Shown here: piece after piece, positions 1 through 8,432 of the stretch
Layout: each line of letters starts with the position of its first letter
Position numbering within the stretch: the stretch's first letter is position 1
Assembly: GCA_039814575.1 (NCBI GenBank)
Contig: JBCCAY010000013.1
Coordinates: forward strand, 1 to 64,000
From: MED-G105 sp039814575
GTDB lineage: Bacteria; Pseudomonadota; Alphaproteobacteria; Caulobacterales; Parvularculaceae
Reading direction: 5' to 3'
Length of the DNA: 64,000 nucleotides
Notes under the pieces: generated by a model
What the model was told of the DNA's origin: nothing
Seen by the model: the letters and a program-made list of their open reading frames with translations, nothing else
The model's database searches: none
Translations under genes and position numbers: made by a program

Positions 1-141
1 GTCAACGCCTACAACTTCGCGAGGCGTCTCAAAACGCTCCGGGGACTGACCGTGTTCGAATATGTCAACAAATGCTGGACCGATCAACCGAACCGCTTCA
101 GCAAAAATCCAATCCATCACTTCCCGGGACTGAACACCTAG
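1..141 (+). mobile_element. C-terminal remnant of an IS481-type transposase
   Basis: Frame 1 reads 46 residues from the window edge to a TAG at 139-141. It starts VNAYNFARRLKTLRGLT and ends HHFPGLNT. From memory this matches the tail of IS481-family DDE transposases, which end in an arginine/lysine-rich YNF..RLKTL stretch and a terminal GLNT. The catalytic core and left end lie outside the window. The stop codon sits at the point where rarD homology begins, so little or no insertion-sequence DNA remains after the gene and no terminal inverted repeat can be recognised. This looks like an insertion followed by deletion. It could also be an intact element whose end overlaps the transposase stop. 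Confidence 0.7.
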
Positions 142-797
142 CGTTATCGGCCGCGGTTATCGGCGCCAATTGGATGGTGTTTTTATGGGCGATAGCGAAC
201 GACCGAATTATCGAGACCAGTCTCGGCTATTACATGAACCCACTGATGTTCATCGCCGCCGGCGTTCTCTTGCTCGGCGAGAAGCTATCCCGCACCCAGT
301 TAATAGCGATGGCGATGGCGGCGATCGGCGTTCTCATATTGATTGTCGACAGCGGCGTTTTTCCACTGTCGGCTTTTTTTCTCGCGGCCAGTTTCACCGC
401 TTACGGCCTTTTGCATAAACGCACGCCGGTCGGCGCGGTACCGAGCCTCTTTATCGAGACGCTGGTTTTGTTGGCGCCCGCCGTTTTTTACCTAGTCTAT
501 CTGGCGCAATCAGGCGCCCTGTACTTTGGGAATGCGAGCCTCGGCCTAAATATCTTGCTCATCCTCGCTGGCCCGGTGACGGTTATTCCTTTGACACTGT
601 TCGCCATCGCGGCGCGGCGCGTACCTTTGGCGACGATCGGTTTTCTTCAATATATTGGACCGACGATCACGCTCTTTGTCGGCCTCTATTACGGCGAAGC
701 CTTCACAACGGCACATGCGATTTGTTTCGGGTTCATTTGGAGCGCCCTAACCCTTATCTCCCTGGAGAGCGTGAGAAACGCCCGCGCCGACAAATAG
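138..797 (+). pseudogene. rarD: rarD-like EamA-family permease, 5'-truncated by an insertion sequence
   Basis: From about base 138 the frame codes for a DMT-superfamily permease of the RarD type. LALSAAVIGANW aligns with the region of E. coli RarD roughly 75 residues from its start, and ASLGY/INPL-like and FFQYIGPT-like motifs follow (here TSLGYYMNPL and GFLQYIGPT). The product would keep about 220 residues and lose the first two or so of ten membrane helices. An ATG at base 72, inside the transposase tail, is in frame and could make a chimera of 241 residues, but the first 22 residues would be read from transposase DNA in the wrong frame. The gene is most likely dead. RarD proteins are inner-membrane metabolite exporters whose substrate is not well settled. 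Confidence 0.7.
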
Positions 798-850
798 GCC
801 GCCTGCATGCGAGCCTTGCCAGATTGCGAAAGCACGCGCACTCTTTCCAC

Positions 851-1807
851 ATGACAGATTTTCCCGCAGCAAAGGCCGTCAATGTCGGCGCGGTGACGCT
901 CAGCGTGCATGAAGCCGGCATCCCAAACGACAAGCCGACAATCGTGCTCGTCCATGGCTGGCCGGAACTTGCTTATTCTTGGAAGAACCAAATTGGCCCG
1001 CTCGTCGACGCCGGCTTCCACGTTCTAGCGCCGAACCTACGCGGTTTCGGCGCTTCAGACGCGCCGAAAGACATCGCCGACTATTCAGTCCGTGCCGTGA
1101 CGGATGACCTTGTCGGGCTTCTCGATGCTCACGGCCTCGAAAAAGCGATCTTCTGCGGGCACGATTGGGGCGGCGCGATTGTGTGGCCGATGGCGGTGTT
1201 GAACCCGGCCCGCGTCGCCGGCGTCATCGGCGTTTCAACGCCGCACCGGGCGCCGCCGCCCATCCCGCCCCTAGACATTCTGGCGCGACGCTTCACCGAT
1301 CGGCATTATATGGTGGCCTTCCAAGAACCGGGCGAAGCGGAAAAACGCTTTACGGGACAGGAAGAAAACCTCTTCCGTATGCTGTTTCGCAAACCGGTGC
1401 CGCGCGAGGCCTGGCCGAAGCTCGTGCCGGGCGTCTATGATATGTTCGCCAATCTCGAACGCTTTGAAGACAAGGGGGAGAGCAACCGCATTCTCTCCGA
1501 CGACGACTTGGCCGTTTATGTCGAGGCCTACAAAACGTCCGGTTTCCATGGCGGGGTCAATCTCTATCGCAATATCAATGCGAACTATGAAATGATGAAA
1601 ACCATCGACCAGACGGTGCGCGCGCCTGCGTTATGGATCGGCGCCGAACTTGATCTTTTTCTACCGCCGGAAGGCGCAGCGAATATGGAAGCGCTTGTGC
1701 CCGATCTTGAACGCCATGTGCTGAAGGATTGCGGGCATTGGGTGACATGGGAGCAACCGGACGCCCTCAACGCGCTCATGCTCGATTGGTTGCAACGTCG
1801 TTACTAA
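851..1807 (+). CDS. alpha/beta hydrolase, epoxide-hydrolase-like
   Basis: A 318-residue alpha/beta-hydrolase of the soluble epoxide hydrolase subgroup. HGWPE at residues 35-39 is the oxyanion-hole HGxP motif. GHDWGG at 103-108 carries the nucleophilic Asp105, where haloalkane dehalogenases and epoxide hydrolases both have Asp. The CGHW motif near the end supplies His296 as the general base. No signal peptide is visible, so it should be cytoplasmic. The open frame extends upstream to 722, but that part overlaps the end of rarD and reads as low-complexity basic sequence. The ATG at 851 starts the family-like sequence. It converges on mobA with a 24-base gap. The substrate cannot be told; a fluoroacetate or haloalkane dehalogenase is the main alternative. 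Confidence 0.85.
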   Translation: MTDFPAAKAVNVGAVTLSVHEAGIPNDKPTIVLVHGWPELAYSWKNQIGPLVDAGFHVLAPNLRGFGASDAPKDIADYSVRAVTDDLVGLLDAHGLEKAIFCGHDWGGAIVWPMAVLNPARVAGVIGVSTPHRAPPPIPPLDILARRFTDRHYMVAFQEPGEAEKRFTGQEENLFRMLFRKPVPREAWPKLVPGVYDMFANLERFEDKGESNRILSDDDLAVYVEAYKTSGFHGGVNLYRNINANYEMMKTIDQTVRAPALWIGAELDLFLPPEGAANMEALVPDLERHVLKDCGHWVTWEQPDALNALMLDWLQRRY

Positions 1808-1831
1808 CGGCATTTGTGTCAGTGAGAAGCG

Positions 1832-2431
1832 CTAGCGTCCATCCGCCAGGTGGCGCTCCGCCGCTTCTAGATCGGCGGGAGAATTGATGTTCGCGAACGC
1901 ACCGCTGTCATCGAAAGTCACGTGGGCCGCCGCGACACCGCTCGCAATGCCTCGTAAAGACGGTGCCTCTAGATTTCTGTGCTGATCAAACCAGTCTTTT
2001 AGAGATTGTGTACGCCAATAGGCGAATGTCGGTTGTACGTAGTCGTCTGCATAAGCGACAGCCGATCCGCCGCGAGCGCTCAAAGACGCCGCCAGCGTTA
2101 AAGGCAAAAAAGGCGCATCGACGGGTGCGGTCACAAAGCCCTCTATATCCGGCGCATTGTCCCTGATCCAGCGAAGCGTCGCCCATAAAGCCGCCGCTGG
2201 TCCGGCAGGGCCATCATCCCTGTCAACGACAAACGGCGCGTCAAGCCCGTAATCATGTCGGCCGGCCATGAGCAAGACGTCCACTTGCGGATGAAAGCGC
2301 TCCATGACGTGGTCGATTAATCGGCGGCCCGCTAACGTCACTAACCCCTTATCGACGCCGCCCATGCGGCGACCGGTTCCGCCGGAGAAAACAACGCCCA
2401 GCAAAACGTTCGATTTCTTACTAGACGTCAT
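1832..2431 (-). CDS. mobA: molybdenum cofactor guanylyltransferase
   Basis: A 199-residue MobA-type nucleotidyltransferase. It transfers GMP from GTP to molybdopterin to make bis-MGD, the cofactor needed by the formate dehydrogenase encoded just upstream. The N-terminal nucleotide loop SGGTGRRMGGVDKG is intact with its conserved lysine, followed by DGPAGP near residue 75 and a VTAPVDAPFLP segment at the position of the metal-binding ATDMPF motif; here the order is A-P-V-D, so the Asp is kept. It is the last gene of the fds operon and overlaps the end of fdhD by 11 bases, which suggests translational coupling. The assignment is firm. Confidence 0.92.
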   Translation of the reverse strand: MTSSKKSNVLLGVVFSGGTGRRMGGVDKGLVTLAGRRLIDHVMERFHPQVDVLLMAGRHDYGLDAPFVVDRDDGPAGPAAALWATLRWIRDNAPDIEGFVTAPVDAPFLPLTLAASLSARGGSAVAYADDYVQPTFAYWRTQSLKDWFDQHRNLEAPSLRGIASGVAAAHVTFDDSGAFANINSPADLEAAERHLADGR

Positions 2432-3254
2432 TGTCCGTATTCACCGCAACGAACCCCTCGCCGTCTCGGCAATAAAGGGCGATATTCGCCTCCGCCGCCT
2501 TGCGCACCGCGAACGCCGTCGGTCCGGAAACGCTGGCGACGGCCGTAACGCCAAGGCGCGCAGCTTTTTCGATAATCTCATAAGAGCAACGGCTCGACAT
2601 TAATACGAAGCCGTCCGTAAGCGGCGTTCCGTCACTGACGAGCGCGCCGAGAAGTTTATCAAGGGCGTTATGGCGACCGACGTCTTCACGCACCAGCGTC
2701 AAACCGCCATCGGGACCGGCCCATGCTGCGGCGTGCACGGTTCTGGTTTCACCATGCAGGGGTTGACGCGGTCGAAGCTCCCGCAACGCCCGCTGCAATG
2801 GGGCAGCGTTGAGAACACGTCGCACCGCCGTCACCCTCGGCAAGGGCTCGAAAAACGTCTCAGCGTTCTCTAATCCGCATACGCCACACCCGGCTCGTCC
2901 GACGAGATTGCGCCGCTGCTGACGAATATCAAGGCGCTCAAGCTTATCGGCGGCGATCTCGAGACGAATTTCGGTTCCGCGCTCGGACTGACGAATATCG
3001 ATGTCCTGGATATCGCTGAGCGCATCCACGACCCGTTCGGTAAGGGAAAAGCCAATGGCGAAATCCGCGAAATCTCGAGGGCTCGCCAGCATCACCGCAT
3101 AATTGCGGCCATTATAGAGGAAGGCGACGGGCGTCTCTTCTGGAACCGCCCATTGTCGGCTTTCATCATCGCCGCTAACGACTTCAATCGAGCGACTGGG
3201 CGCCGGCGGCGACCCGTCACGTCGGATATTGGCGGGTCGCATGTTAGGCAACAT
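2421..3254 (-). CDS. fdhD: sulfur carrier protein FdhD for formate dehydrogenase
   Basis: A 277-residue FdhD/FdsC-family protein. Family members accept sulfur from IscS-type desulfurases and insert it as the sulfido ligand on the molybdenum cofactor of formate dehydrogenase. The CGVCG motif gives Cys123 and Cys126, the persulfide-carrying pair. The segment LVREDVGRHNALDKL matches the conserved nucleotide/cofactor-binding core. Its ATG overlaps the TAA of fdsA by one base (TAATG), so it is translationally coupled to the subunit it matures. In Rhodobacter and Cupriavidus the equivalent gene is called fdsC. I use fdhD as the general name. Confidence 0.93.
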   Translation of the reverse strand: MLPNMRPANIRRDGSPPAPSRSIEVVSGDDESRQWAVPEETPVAFLYNGRNYAVMLASPRDFADFAIGFSLTERVVDALSDIQDIDIRQSERGTEIRLEIAADKLERLDIRQQRRNLVGRAGCGVCGLENAETFFEPLPRVTAVRRVLNAAPLQRALRELRPRQPLHGETRTVHAAAWAGPDGGLTLVREDVGRHNALDKLLGALVSDGTPLTDGFVLMSSRCSYEIIEKAARLGVTAVASVSGPTAFAVRKAAEANIALYCRDGEGFVAVNTDNDV

Positions 3255-6106
3255 TACTCCGCCGGTTCAACGACGCCGCGCTCTAGGATGCGGCGCAGTT
3301 CCGGGGTCGTCGCCTCATAGTTTTCTTGCCAAGCCGATTTATGGTTCGCCGGAGACGCTTCAACAGCAGTGACTTTGTATTCAGGGCAATTGGTCGCCCA
3401 GTCGGAATTCTCCGTGGTCACCACATTCGCGCCCGTTTCCGGATGGTGGAAGGTCGTATAGACGACGCCCGGTGCCATGCGTTCAGAGACGCGCGAACGC
3501 AAGGTGATCTCGCCCTTGCGACTGCGCACCGACACCCAATCGCCGGTTCGAATGCCGCGCGCTTCAGCGTCCGCGGGATGGATTTCGAGGATGTCCTCGT
3601 CATGCCATTCGCTATTGGCCGTACGGCGGGTTTGCGCGCCGACATTATATTGAGAGAGGATACGACCCGTCGTGAGGATAAGCGGGAATTTGCGATTCGT
3701 TTTCTCCGGCGTCGGAACATATTCGGTAAGAACGAACTGCCCCTTGCCGCGGACGAACCCGTCGACATGCATAATCGGCGTGCCTTCCGGCGCGGCGTCA
3801 TTGCACGGCCATTGCACGCTCCCATTCTCATCAAGCGCCGCATGGGAGACGCGTTGGAACGTCGGAGTGAGCGCTGCAATTTCATCCATAATCGCCGCGG
3901 AGGTGTCATACTGCATGGCGTCATAGCCAAGGGCGTTCGCCAGAGCGACCGTCACGCGCCATTCATCCATGCCCGTCAGCGGCTTCATCGCCTGACGCAC
4001 GCGGTTGATGCGCCGCTCGGCGTTAATGAAACAGCCGTCTTTTTCCAAGAAGGACGTGCCCGGAAGGAATACATGGGCGAAGCGGGCCGTTTCGTTCAAG
4101 AACAAGTCTTGAACAATGAGAATGTCGAGAGCGCTGAGTGCCGCCTCCACATGCTGCGTATTGGGGTCGGACTGGGCGATGTCTTCGCCTTGCACATACA
4201 TGCCCTTGAAGGCGCCGGCGCAGGCTTCGTCGAACATGTTCGGAATGCGATAGCCGGGCTCTGCATCCTGGGGTTTGCCCCAGGCGTCTTCAAAGAGCGC
4301 GCGCGCCGCATCGTCAGAGACGTGACGATAGCCTGAAAATTCGTGCGGGAACGAGCCCATATCACACGAGCCTTGAACGTTATTCTGGCCGCGCAAGGGG
4401 TTCACGCCGACGCCGCGACGGCCGATATTGCCGGTCGCCATGGCGAGGTTCGCCATGCCCATCACCATGGTTGAGCCCTGACTGTGCTCCGTTACGCCGA
4501 GACCGTAATAAATGGCCGCATTGCCGCCAGTCGCATAGACCCGCGCCGCCGCACGAATCTCCGCCGCCGGCACGCCGGTGGTTTCCGCTACGCTTTCTGG
4601 TGAGTTCTCCGGCTGCTTGATGAAATCGAGCCATTCTTTGAAGGATGCATGATCGCACCGTTCACGGATAAACTCCTCGTCGATCAACCTCTCATGGGCG
4701 GCGACGTGGGCGAACGCATTGATCATCGCCACATTGGTGCCGGGCTGTAAAGGCAGATGGTGTTCGGCCTGAATATGCGGCGAGCGCACAAGGTCGATGG
4801 CGCGTGGGTCAACGACAATAAGCTTCGCGCCGGCGCGCAGGCGTCGCTTCATTTGCGAGGCGAACACCGGGTGCGCATCGGTCGGGTTCGCGCCGATAAC
4901 CAAAACAACATCCGCTTCTTCAACGCTGTCAAAGTCCTGGGTGCCGGCGGAGGTGCCATAGGTTTGCTTCAGGCCATAGCCCGTCGGCGAATGGCAGACG
5001 CGCGCGCAGGTGTCGACATTGTTATTGCCGAACGCCGTGCGCACCATTTTTTGTACGACCCAAACCTCTTCGATCGTGCAACGAGATGACGTGATAGCGC
5101 CGATCGAGCGGCGTCCATAACTTTCTTGCGTCGCTTTCAAGCGCCGCGCCGCGAAATCAATCGCCTCATACCAAGAAACTTCGCGCCACGGGTCGGTAAT
5201 CTTATCGCGGATCATCGGTGTCGTGATGCGGTCTTTGTGGCTCGCGTAGCCCCAGGCGAACCGACCCTTAACGCAGGAATGGCCGTGATTCGCTTTGCCG
5301 TCTTTTTGCGGGACCATGCGAACCACCTGGTCGCCTTTAAGCTCCGCATTGAACGAACAGCCGACGCCGCAATAGGCGCAGGTCGTTTGCACCGTGCGGT
5401 CCGGCACGCCATGCGCGACGACGGACTTCTCTTGCAGGGTCGCTGTCGGACAGGCTTGTACGCACGCGCCGCAGGAAACGCATTCAGAATCAAGAAAATC
5501 AGCGCCGGCGACGGAGACTTTTGAATTGAAGCCGCGCCCCTCAATGGTCAGCGCGAGCGTGCCTTGAACTTCATCGCACGCCCTGACGCAGCGCGAGCAG
5601 ACAATGCACTTGGAGGGATCGAAATCGAAATAAGGGTTGCTCAGATCTTTCTCAGACGCGCCGTGGTTCTCGCCTTCAAATCCATAGCGAACGTCACGCA
5701 GGCCGACGGCCCCGGCCATGTCCTGCAATTCGCAATCGCCATTGTCCGAACAGGTCAAACAATCGAGCGGATGATCGGAGATATAAAGCTCCATGACGCC
5801 GCGGCGAAGTTTCGCAAGGCGGTCCGTCTGGGTGCGCACTTTCATGCCGTCAACGACGGGCGTCGTGCACGAGGCCGGCGTGCCTTTGCGCCCGTCAATC
5901 TCAACAAGGCATAAGCGACATGAGCCGTAAGCGTTTAACGAGTCCGTCGCGCACAGTTTCGGGATCGACATGCCAGCTTCGGCGGCGGCGCGCATGACGC
6001 TTGCGCCTTCCTGGGTCTCCACCATGAAGCCGTCGATTTCTAAGCGAACGGTTTTCTCGGATTTCGGCTTCGGCGTGCCTAAATCGTCTTCTTTTAGAAG
6101 AGCCAT
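3254..6106 (-). CDS. fdsA: NAD-dependent formate dehydrogenase, alpha (molybdenum) subunit
   Basis: A 950-residue catalytic subunit that oxidises formate to CO2 at a bis-MGD molybdenum centre in the cytoplasm. The N-terminal NuoG-like part holds a [2Fe-2S] site (Cys52, 63, 66, 80), a His-Cys3 [4Fe-4S] site (His112, Cys116, 119, 125) and two ferredoxin-type clusters (Cys167/170/173/177 and Cys209/212/215/219). A further cluster is bound by Cys243/246/250/278 before the molybdopterin domain. RVCHSPT gives Cys371 as the Mo ligand with His372 beside it, so it is a Cys enzyme, not selenocysteine. The C-terminus is the usual molybdopterin-dinucleotide cap. Only nine bases separate it from fdsB, with GGAGA ahead of the ATG. 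Length and cluster set match FdsA of Rhodobacter and Cupriavidus. Confidence 0.96.
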   Translation of the reverse strand: MALLKEDDLGTPKPKSEKTVRLEIDGFMVETQEGASVMRAAAEAGMSIPKLCATDSLNAYGSCRLCLVEIDGRKGTPASCTTPVVDGMKVRTQTDRLAKLRRGVMELYISDHPLDCLTCSDNGDCELQDMAGAVGLRDVRYGFEGENHGASEKDLSNPYFDFDPSKCIVCSRCVRACDEVQGTLALTIEGRGFNSKVSVAGADFLDSECVSCGACVQACPTATLQEKSVVAHGVPDRTVQTTCAYCGVGCSFNAELKGDQVVRMVPQKDGKANHGHSCVKGRFAWGYASHKDRITTPMIRDKITDPWREVSWYEAIDFAARRLKATQESYGRRSIGAITSSRCTIEEVWVVQKMVRTAFGNNNVDTCARVCHSPTGYGLKQTYGTSAGTQDFDSVEEADVVLVIGANPTDAHPVFASQMKRRLRAGAKLIVVDPRAIDLVRSPHIQAEHHLPLQPGTNVAMINAFAHVAAHERLIDEEFIRERCDHASFKEWLDFIKQPENSPESVAETTGVPAAEIRAAARVYATGGNAAIYYGLGVTEHSQGSTMVMGMANLAMATGNIGRRGVGVNPLRGQNNVQGSCDMGSFPHEFSGYRHVSDDAARALFEDAWGKPQDAEPGYRIPNMFDEACAGAFKGMYVQGEDIAQSDPNTQHVEAALSALDILIVQDLFLNETARFAHVFLPGTSFLEKDGCFINAERRINRVRQAMKPLTGMDEWRVTVALANALGYDAMQYDTSAAIMDEIAALTPTFQRVSHAALDENGSVQWPCNDAAPEGTPIMHVDGFVRGKGQFVLTEYVPTPEKTNRKFPLILTTGRILSQYNVGAQTRRTANSEWHDEDILEIHPADAEARGIRTGDWVSVRSRKGEITLRSRVSERMAPGVVYTTFHHPETGANVVTTENSDWATNCPEYKVTAVEASPANHKSAWQENYEATTPELRRILERGVVEPAE

Positions 6107-6115
6107 GCTCGTCTC

Positions 6116-7690
6116 CTATTCCGCCGCGACGCGGGACGCGTCACTCGCTGGGCGGGGCTGGAAATCTTCGGGAAAATGTTTCATCGCGCTTTGCACGGGG
6201 ATCGGCGTCATGCCGCCCATGGCGCATAACGATCCGTCCACCATCAATTCACACAAATCGCCGACGACGTCTTTTTGCAATTCCGGGTCAACGCCGGCAC
6301 GCAAGCGGTCCATCACCTCGACGCCGCGCACCGCGCCGACGCGGCACGGGGTGCATTTACCGCACGATTCTTCGGCGCAGAACTCAAAAGCGTAACGCGC
6401 CTGGTCGAGCAAATCGACGCTCTCGTCAAAGACCACGAGCCCGCCATGACCAACGCCGGCGCCGTTCTCCGCCATGGTTTCATAATCCATCGGCAAGTCG
6501 AACAAAGACGGCGGCAAATAAGCGCCGAGGGGCCCGCCGATTTGCACCGCACGCACCGGCGCGCCGGTGAGTGCGCCGCCGCCGATTTCATTCACAAGCG
6601 CGCCAAGGGTGACGCCGAACGCCGCCTCAAAGAGCCCGCCATGTTTGATATTGCCCGCGAGCTGAAAGGGCATTGTTCCTGTCGATCGGCCCATGCCGAA
6701 GTCGCGGTAATGCTCCGCGCCGTGGCTCAAAATGACGGGAACGGAGCAAAGCGTGATCACATTGTGGACGAGCGTCGGTTTTCCGAGCAATCCCTCAAGC
6801 GCCGGGATCGGCGGTTTGGCGCGCACTTCACCGCGCTTGCCTTCCAGGGAGTTCAGAAGCGAGGTCTCCTCCCCGCAAATATAAGCGCCGGCGCCGACAA
6901 ACACCTCGATATCGAACGCTTTGCCGGACCCGTCGACATTCGCACCCAACATACCCGCCGCGCGCGCGGCTTTGATGGCTTTTTCCAGAATGTCGGCGGC
7001 AATCGGATATTCCGATCGCAAATAAATGAAACCTTGCATAGCGCCCGTGGCGACGCCGGCGATCGTCATGCCTTCAATCAACAAAAACGGGTCGCCCTCC
7101 ATGACCATTCGGTCGGCGAAGGTGCCGCTGTCGCCCTCATCGGCGTTGACGACAATGTATTTCTGATCGGCTTCAGCGCCCGAAACAGTTTTCCATTTAA
7201 TGCCGGCGGGAAAGCCGGCGCCACCGCGCCCGCGCAGTCCGGAATCGAAAACCGTCTCACACACTGCCATCGGCGCTTGGGTCAGCGCCGCCGCGAGGCC
7301 TTTATACCCGCCGTCACGTCGATAGGCGTCAATGTCCACCGGATCATTGCGCCCACAGCGTTCAAAGATTAGCCGTGTTTGTTGCGCAAAAAACGGGATG
7401 TCCTCAACCGCGCCAACGGCTTTCGGAGCGGCCTCAGCGGACGACGTTAAAGCATCGATAAGCGTGGCCGCGTCATCGGCCTCGAGCGGTCCAAAGCCTT
7501 GTCGAACGCCGTCAATCTCCGCCTCCGCCAGCGGCTCCAGCCAATGCATACCGCGCGAGCCAGTGCGAACGAGGTTCAGCGCAACACCCTTTTGCTTTGC
7601 AGCATCTTGCAGCGCAGCGGCGACGTCATCCGCGCCGAGACTAACAGCGACGGAATCAAGCGGTAGATAAAGCGTCAGGTCCTGCGACAT
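6116..7690 (-). CDS. fdsB: NAD-dependent formate dehydrogenase, beta subunit (FMN/NAD diaphorase)
   Basis: A 524-residue NuoF-like diaphorase subunit that passes electrons from the iron-sulfur chain through FMN to NAD+. Residues 1 to about 115 form the thioredoxin-like extension found in FdsB. GLRGRGGAGFPAG and NADEGDSGTF are the FMN/NADH-binding glycine-rich motifs. GAGAYICGEET and EGKRGEVRAKPP follow as in NuoF. The [4Fe-4S] ligands are Cys443, Cys446, Cys449 and Cys489. Its ATG directly abuts the TAA of fdsG with no spacer, so expression probably depends on coupling. Together with fdsG and fdsA this gives the core heterotrimer; the small FdsD subunit is not encoded here. Confidence 0.96.
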   Translation of the reverse strand: MSQDLTLYLPLDSVAVSLGADDVAAALQDAAKQKGVALNLVRTGSRGMHWLEPLAEAEIDGVRQGFGPLEADDAATLIDALTSSAEAAPKAVGAVEDIPFFAQQTRLIFERCGRNDPVDIDAYRRDGGYKGLAAALTQAPMAVCETVFDSGLRGRGGAGFPAGIKWKTVSGAEADQKYIVVNADEGDSGTFADRMVMEGDPFLLIEGMTIAGVATGAMQGFIYLRSEYPIAADILEKAIKAARAAGMLGANVDGSGKAFDIEVFVGAGAYICGEETSLLNSLEGKRGEVRAKPPIPALEGLLGKPTLVHNVITLCSVPVILSHGAEHYRDFGMGRSTGTMPFQLAGNIKHGGLFEAAFGVTLGALVNEIGGGALTGAPVRAVQIGGPLGAYLPPSLFDLPMDYETMAENGAGVGHGGLVVFDESVDLLDQARYAFEFCAEESCGKCTPCRVGAVRGVEVMDRLRAGVDPELQKDVVGDLCELMVDGSLCAMGGMTPIPVQSAMKHFPEDFQPRPASDASRVAAE

Positions 7691-8176
7691 TTACGACGCC
7701 CCTTCGCTGGCGGCGGTCGCCGCCGCCACGACTTTTTCCGCCGTCGCGCGACCGATCAGGCAATCGCCAACCATGGCCGCCGGCGCGACGGAGCAGAGCC
7801 CTAGACAGAATATCTCTTCGGCATGGCCCGCGTGCCGGCCCTGCGCCGTATTCGACAGCGCCGCGTCCACATCGCGTCTTAGCGCCCGACCGCCAAGGGC
7901 CTGACATGCTTCCGCCGCGCACACGCGCACAGGAACATCGGCAACGGGCGTTTTATGAAAGTCGCTGTAGAAACTAACGACGCCTTTCACCTCGGCGCGC
8001 GAGACATTGAAAAGGTTCGCGGCGATTGCTTCAGCTTCATCGGAAACATGGCCATACGCATGCTGCACCGCACGCAAAGCCTGCAACAGGCCGCCGACAC
8101 TTTCACAATGCGGCGCAATAAGCGCGGTTAGACGCTCGCTTCCAGACGCGGACGCTTCCTTAGTCTCAACGGTCAT
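7691..8176 (-). CDS. fdsG: NAD-dependent formate dehydrogenase, gamma subunit
   Basis: A 161-residue NuoE-like thioredoxin-fold subunit with one [2Fe-2S] cluster. The ligands are Cys86 and Cys91 (C-x4-C) and Cys124 and Cys128 (C-x3-C), spaced as in NuoE and FdsG. The N-terminal helical half (to about residue 75) resembles the NuoE helical bundle. It is the first gene of the fdsG-fdsB-fdsA-fdhD-mobA operon. The upstream region contains a 12-base perfect palindrome close to the start codon. In related species fds operons are formate-responsive under a LysR-type FdsR, but no such regulator gene lies next to it here. Confidence 0.94.
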   Translation of the reverse strand: MTVETKEASASGSERLTALIAPHCESVGGLLQALRAVQHAYGHVSDEAEAIAANLFNVSRAEVKGVVSFYSDFHKTPVADVPVRVCAAEACQALGGRALRRDVDAALSNTAQGRHAGHAEEIFCLGLCSVAPAAMVGDCLIGRATAEKVVAAATAASEGAS

Positions 8177-8432
8177 TCGCGGGGCTTCCTAGCAATCCAT
8201 CAATTGATGCGCTCAGTCGATTAACAAACGCCTTTCTATCGAGAAGGCAGTGATTCGACTCAAGTCTTTCGCGGGCTAATTAGGACAGCCGTCACTTGCT
8301 GGCAATAGAACGTATAGCCGCGCAAAACTTGCAAACGCGTCGCATTATAAGCGTTCAACACTCTTTTGGTGAGAATTAAGAACGCTCATTGAGCTTAGTT
8401 GTACTAGAACGACGGATATCGGCGACTATAGA
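8177..8432. other. intergenic region upstream of the fds operon
   Basis: About 255 bases between the 3' end region... of no gene on the left side of the divergence: fdsG starts at 8176 going left and the quinone-oxidoreductase gene ends at 8433. It must hold the fds promoter. Apart from the palindrome listed separately I see only an AT-rich stretch near 8340-8400 with several TTAA/GAATT-like words. No coding frame of family-like sequence is present. Confidence 0.5.
8198..8209. promoter_or_regulatory. perfect 12-base palindrome, candidate operator of the fds operon
   Basis: CATCAATTGATG is a perfect 12-base palindrome centred about 27 bases upstream of the fdsG start codon. It would lie in the leader or over the core promoter of the formate dehydrogenase operon, a position suited to a repressor or a LysR-type activator half-site. 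That it is an operator is inference; a 12-base palindrome can occur by chance. Confidence 0.3.

Noticed and set aside
3326..4336. 336-residue plus-strand open frame opposite fdsA
   Set aside because: Shadow frame of the formate dehydrogenase alpha subunit; Arg/His-rich with no recognisable domain.
6275..7372. 365-residue plus-strand open frame opposite fdsB
   Set aside because: Shadow frame of a clearly coding NuoF-like gene; no independent start signal.
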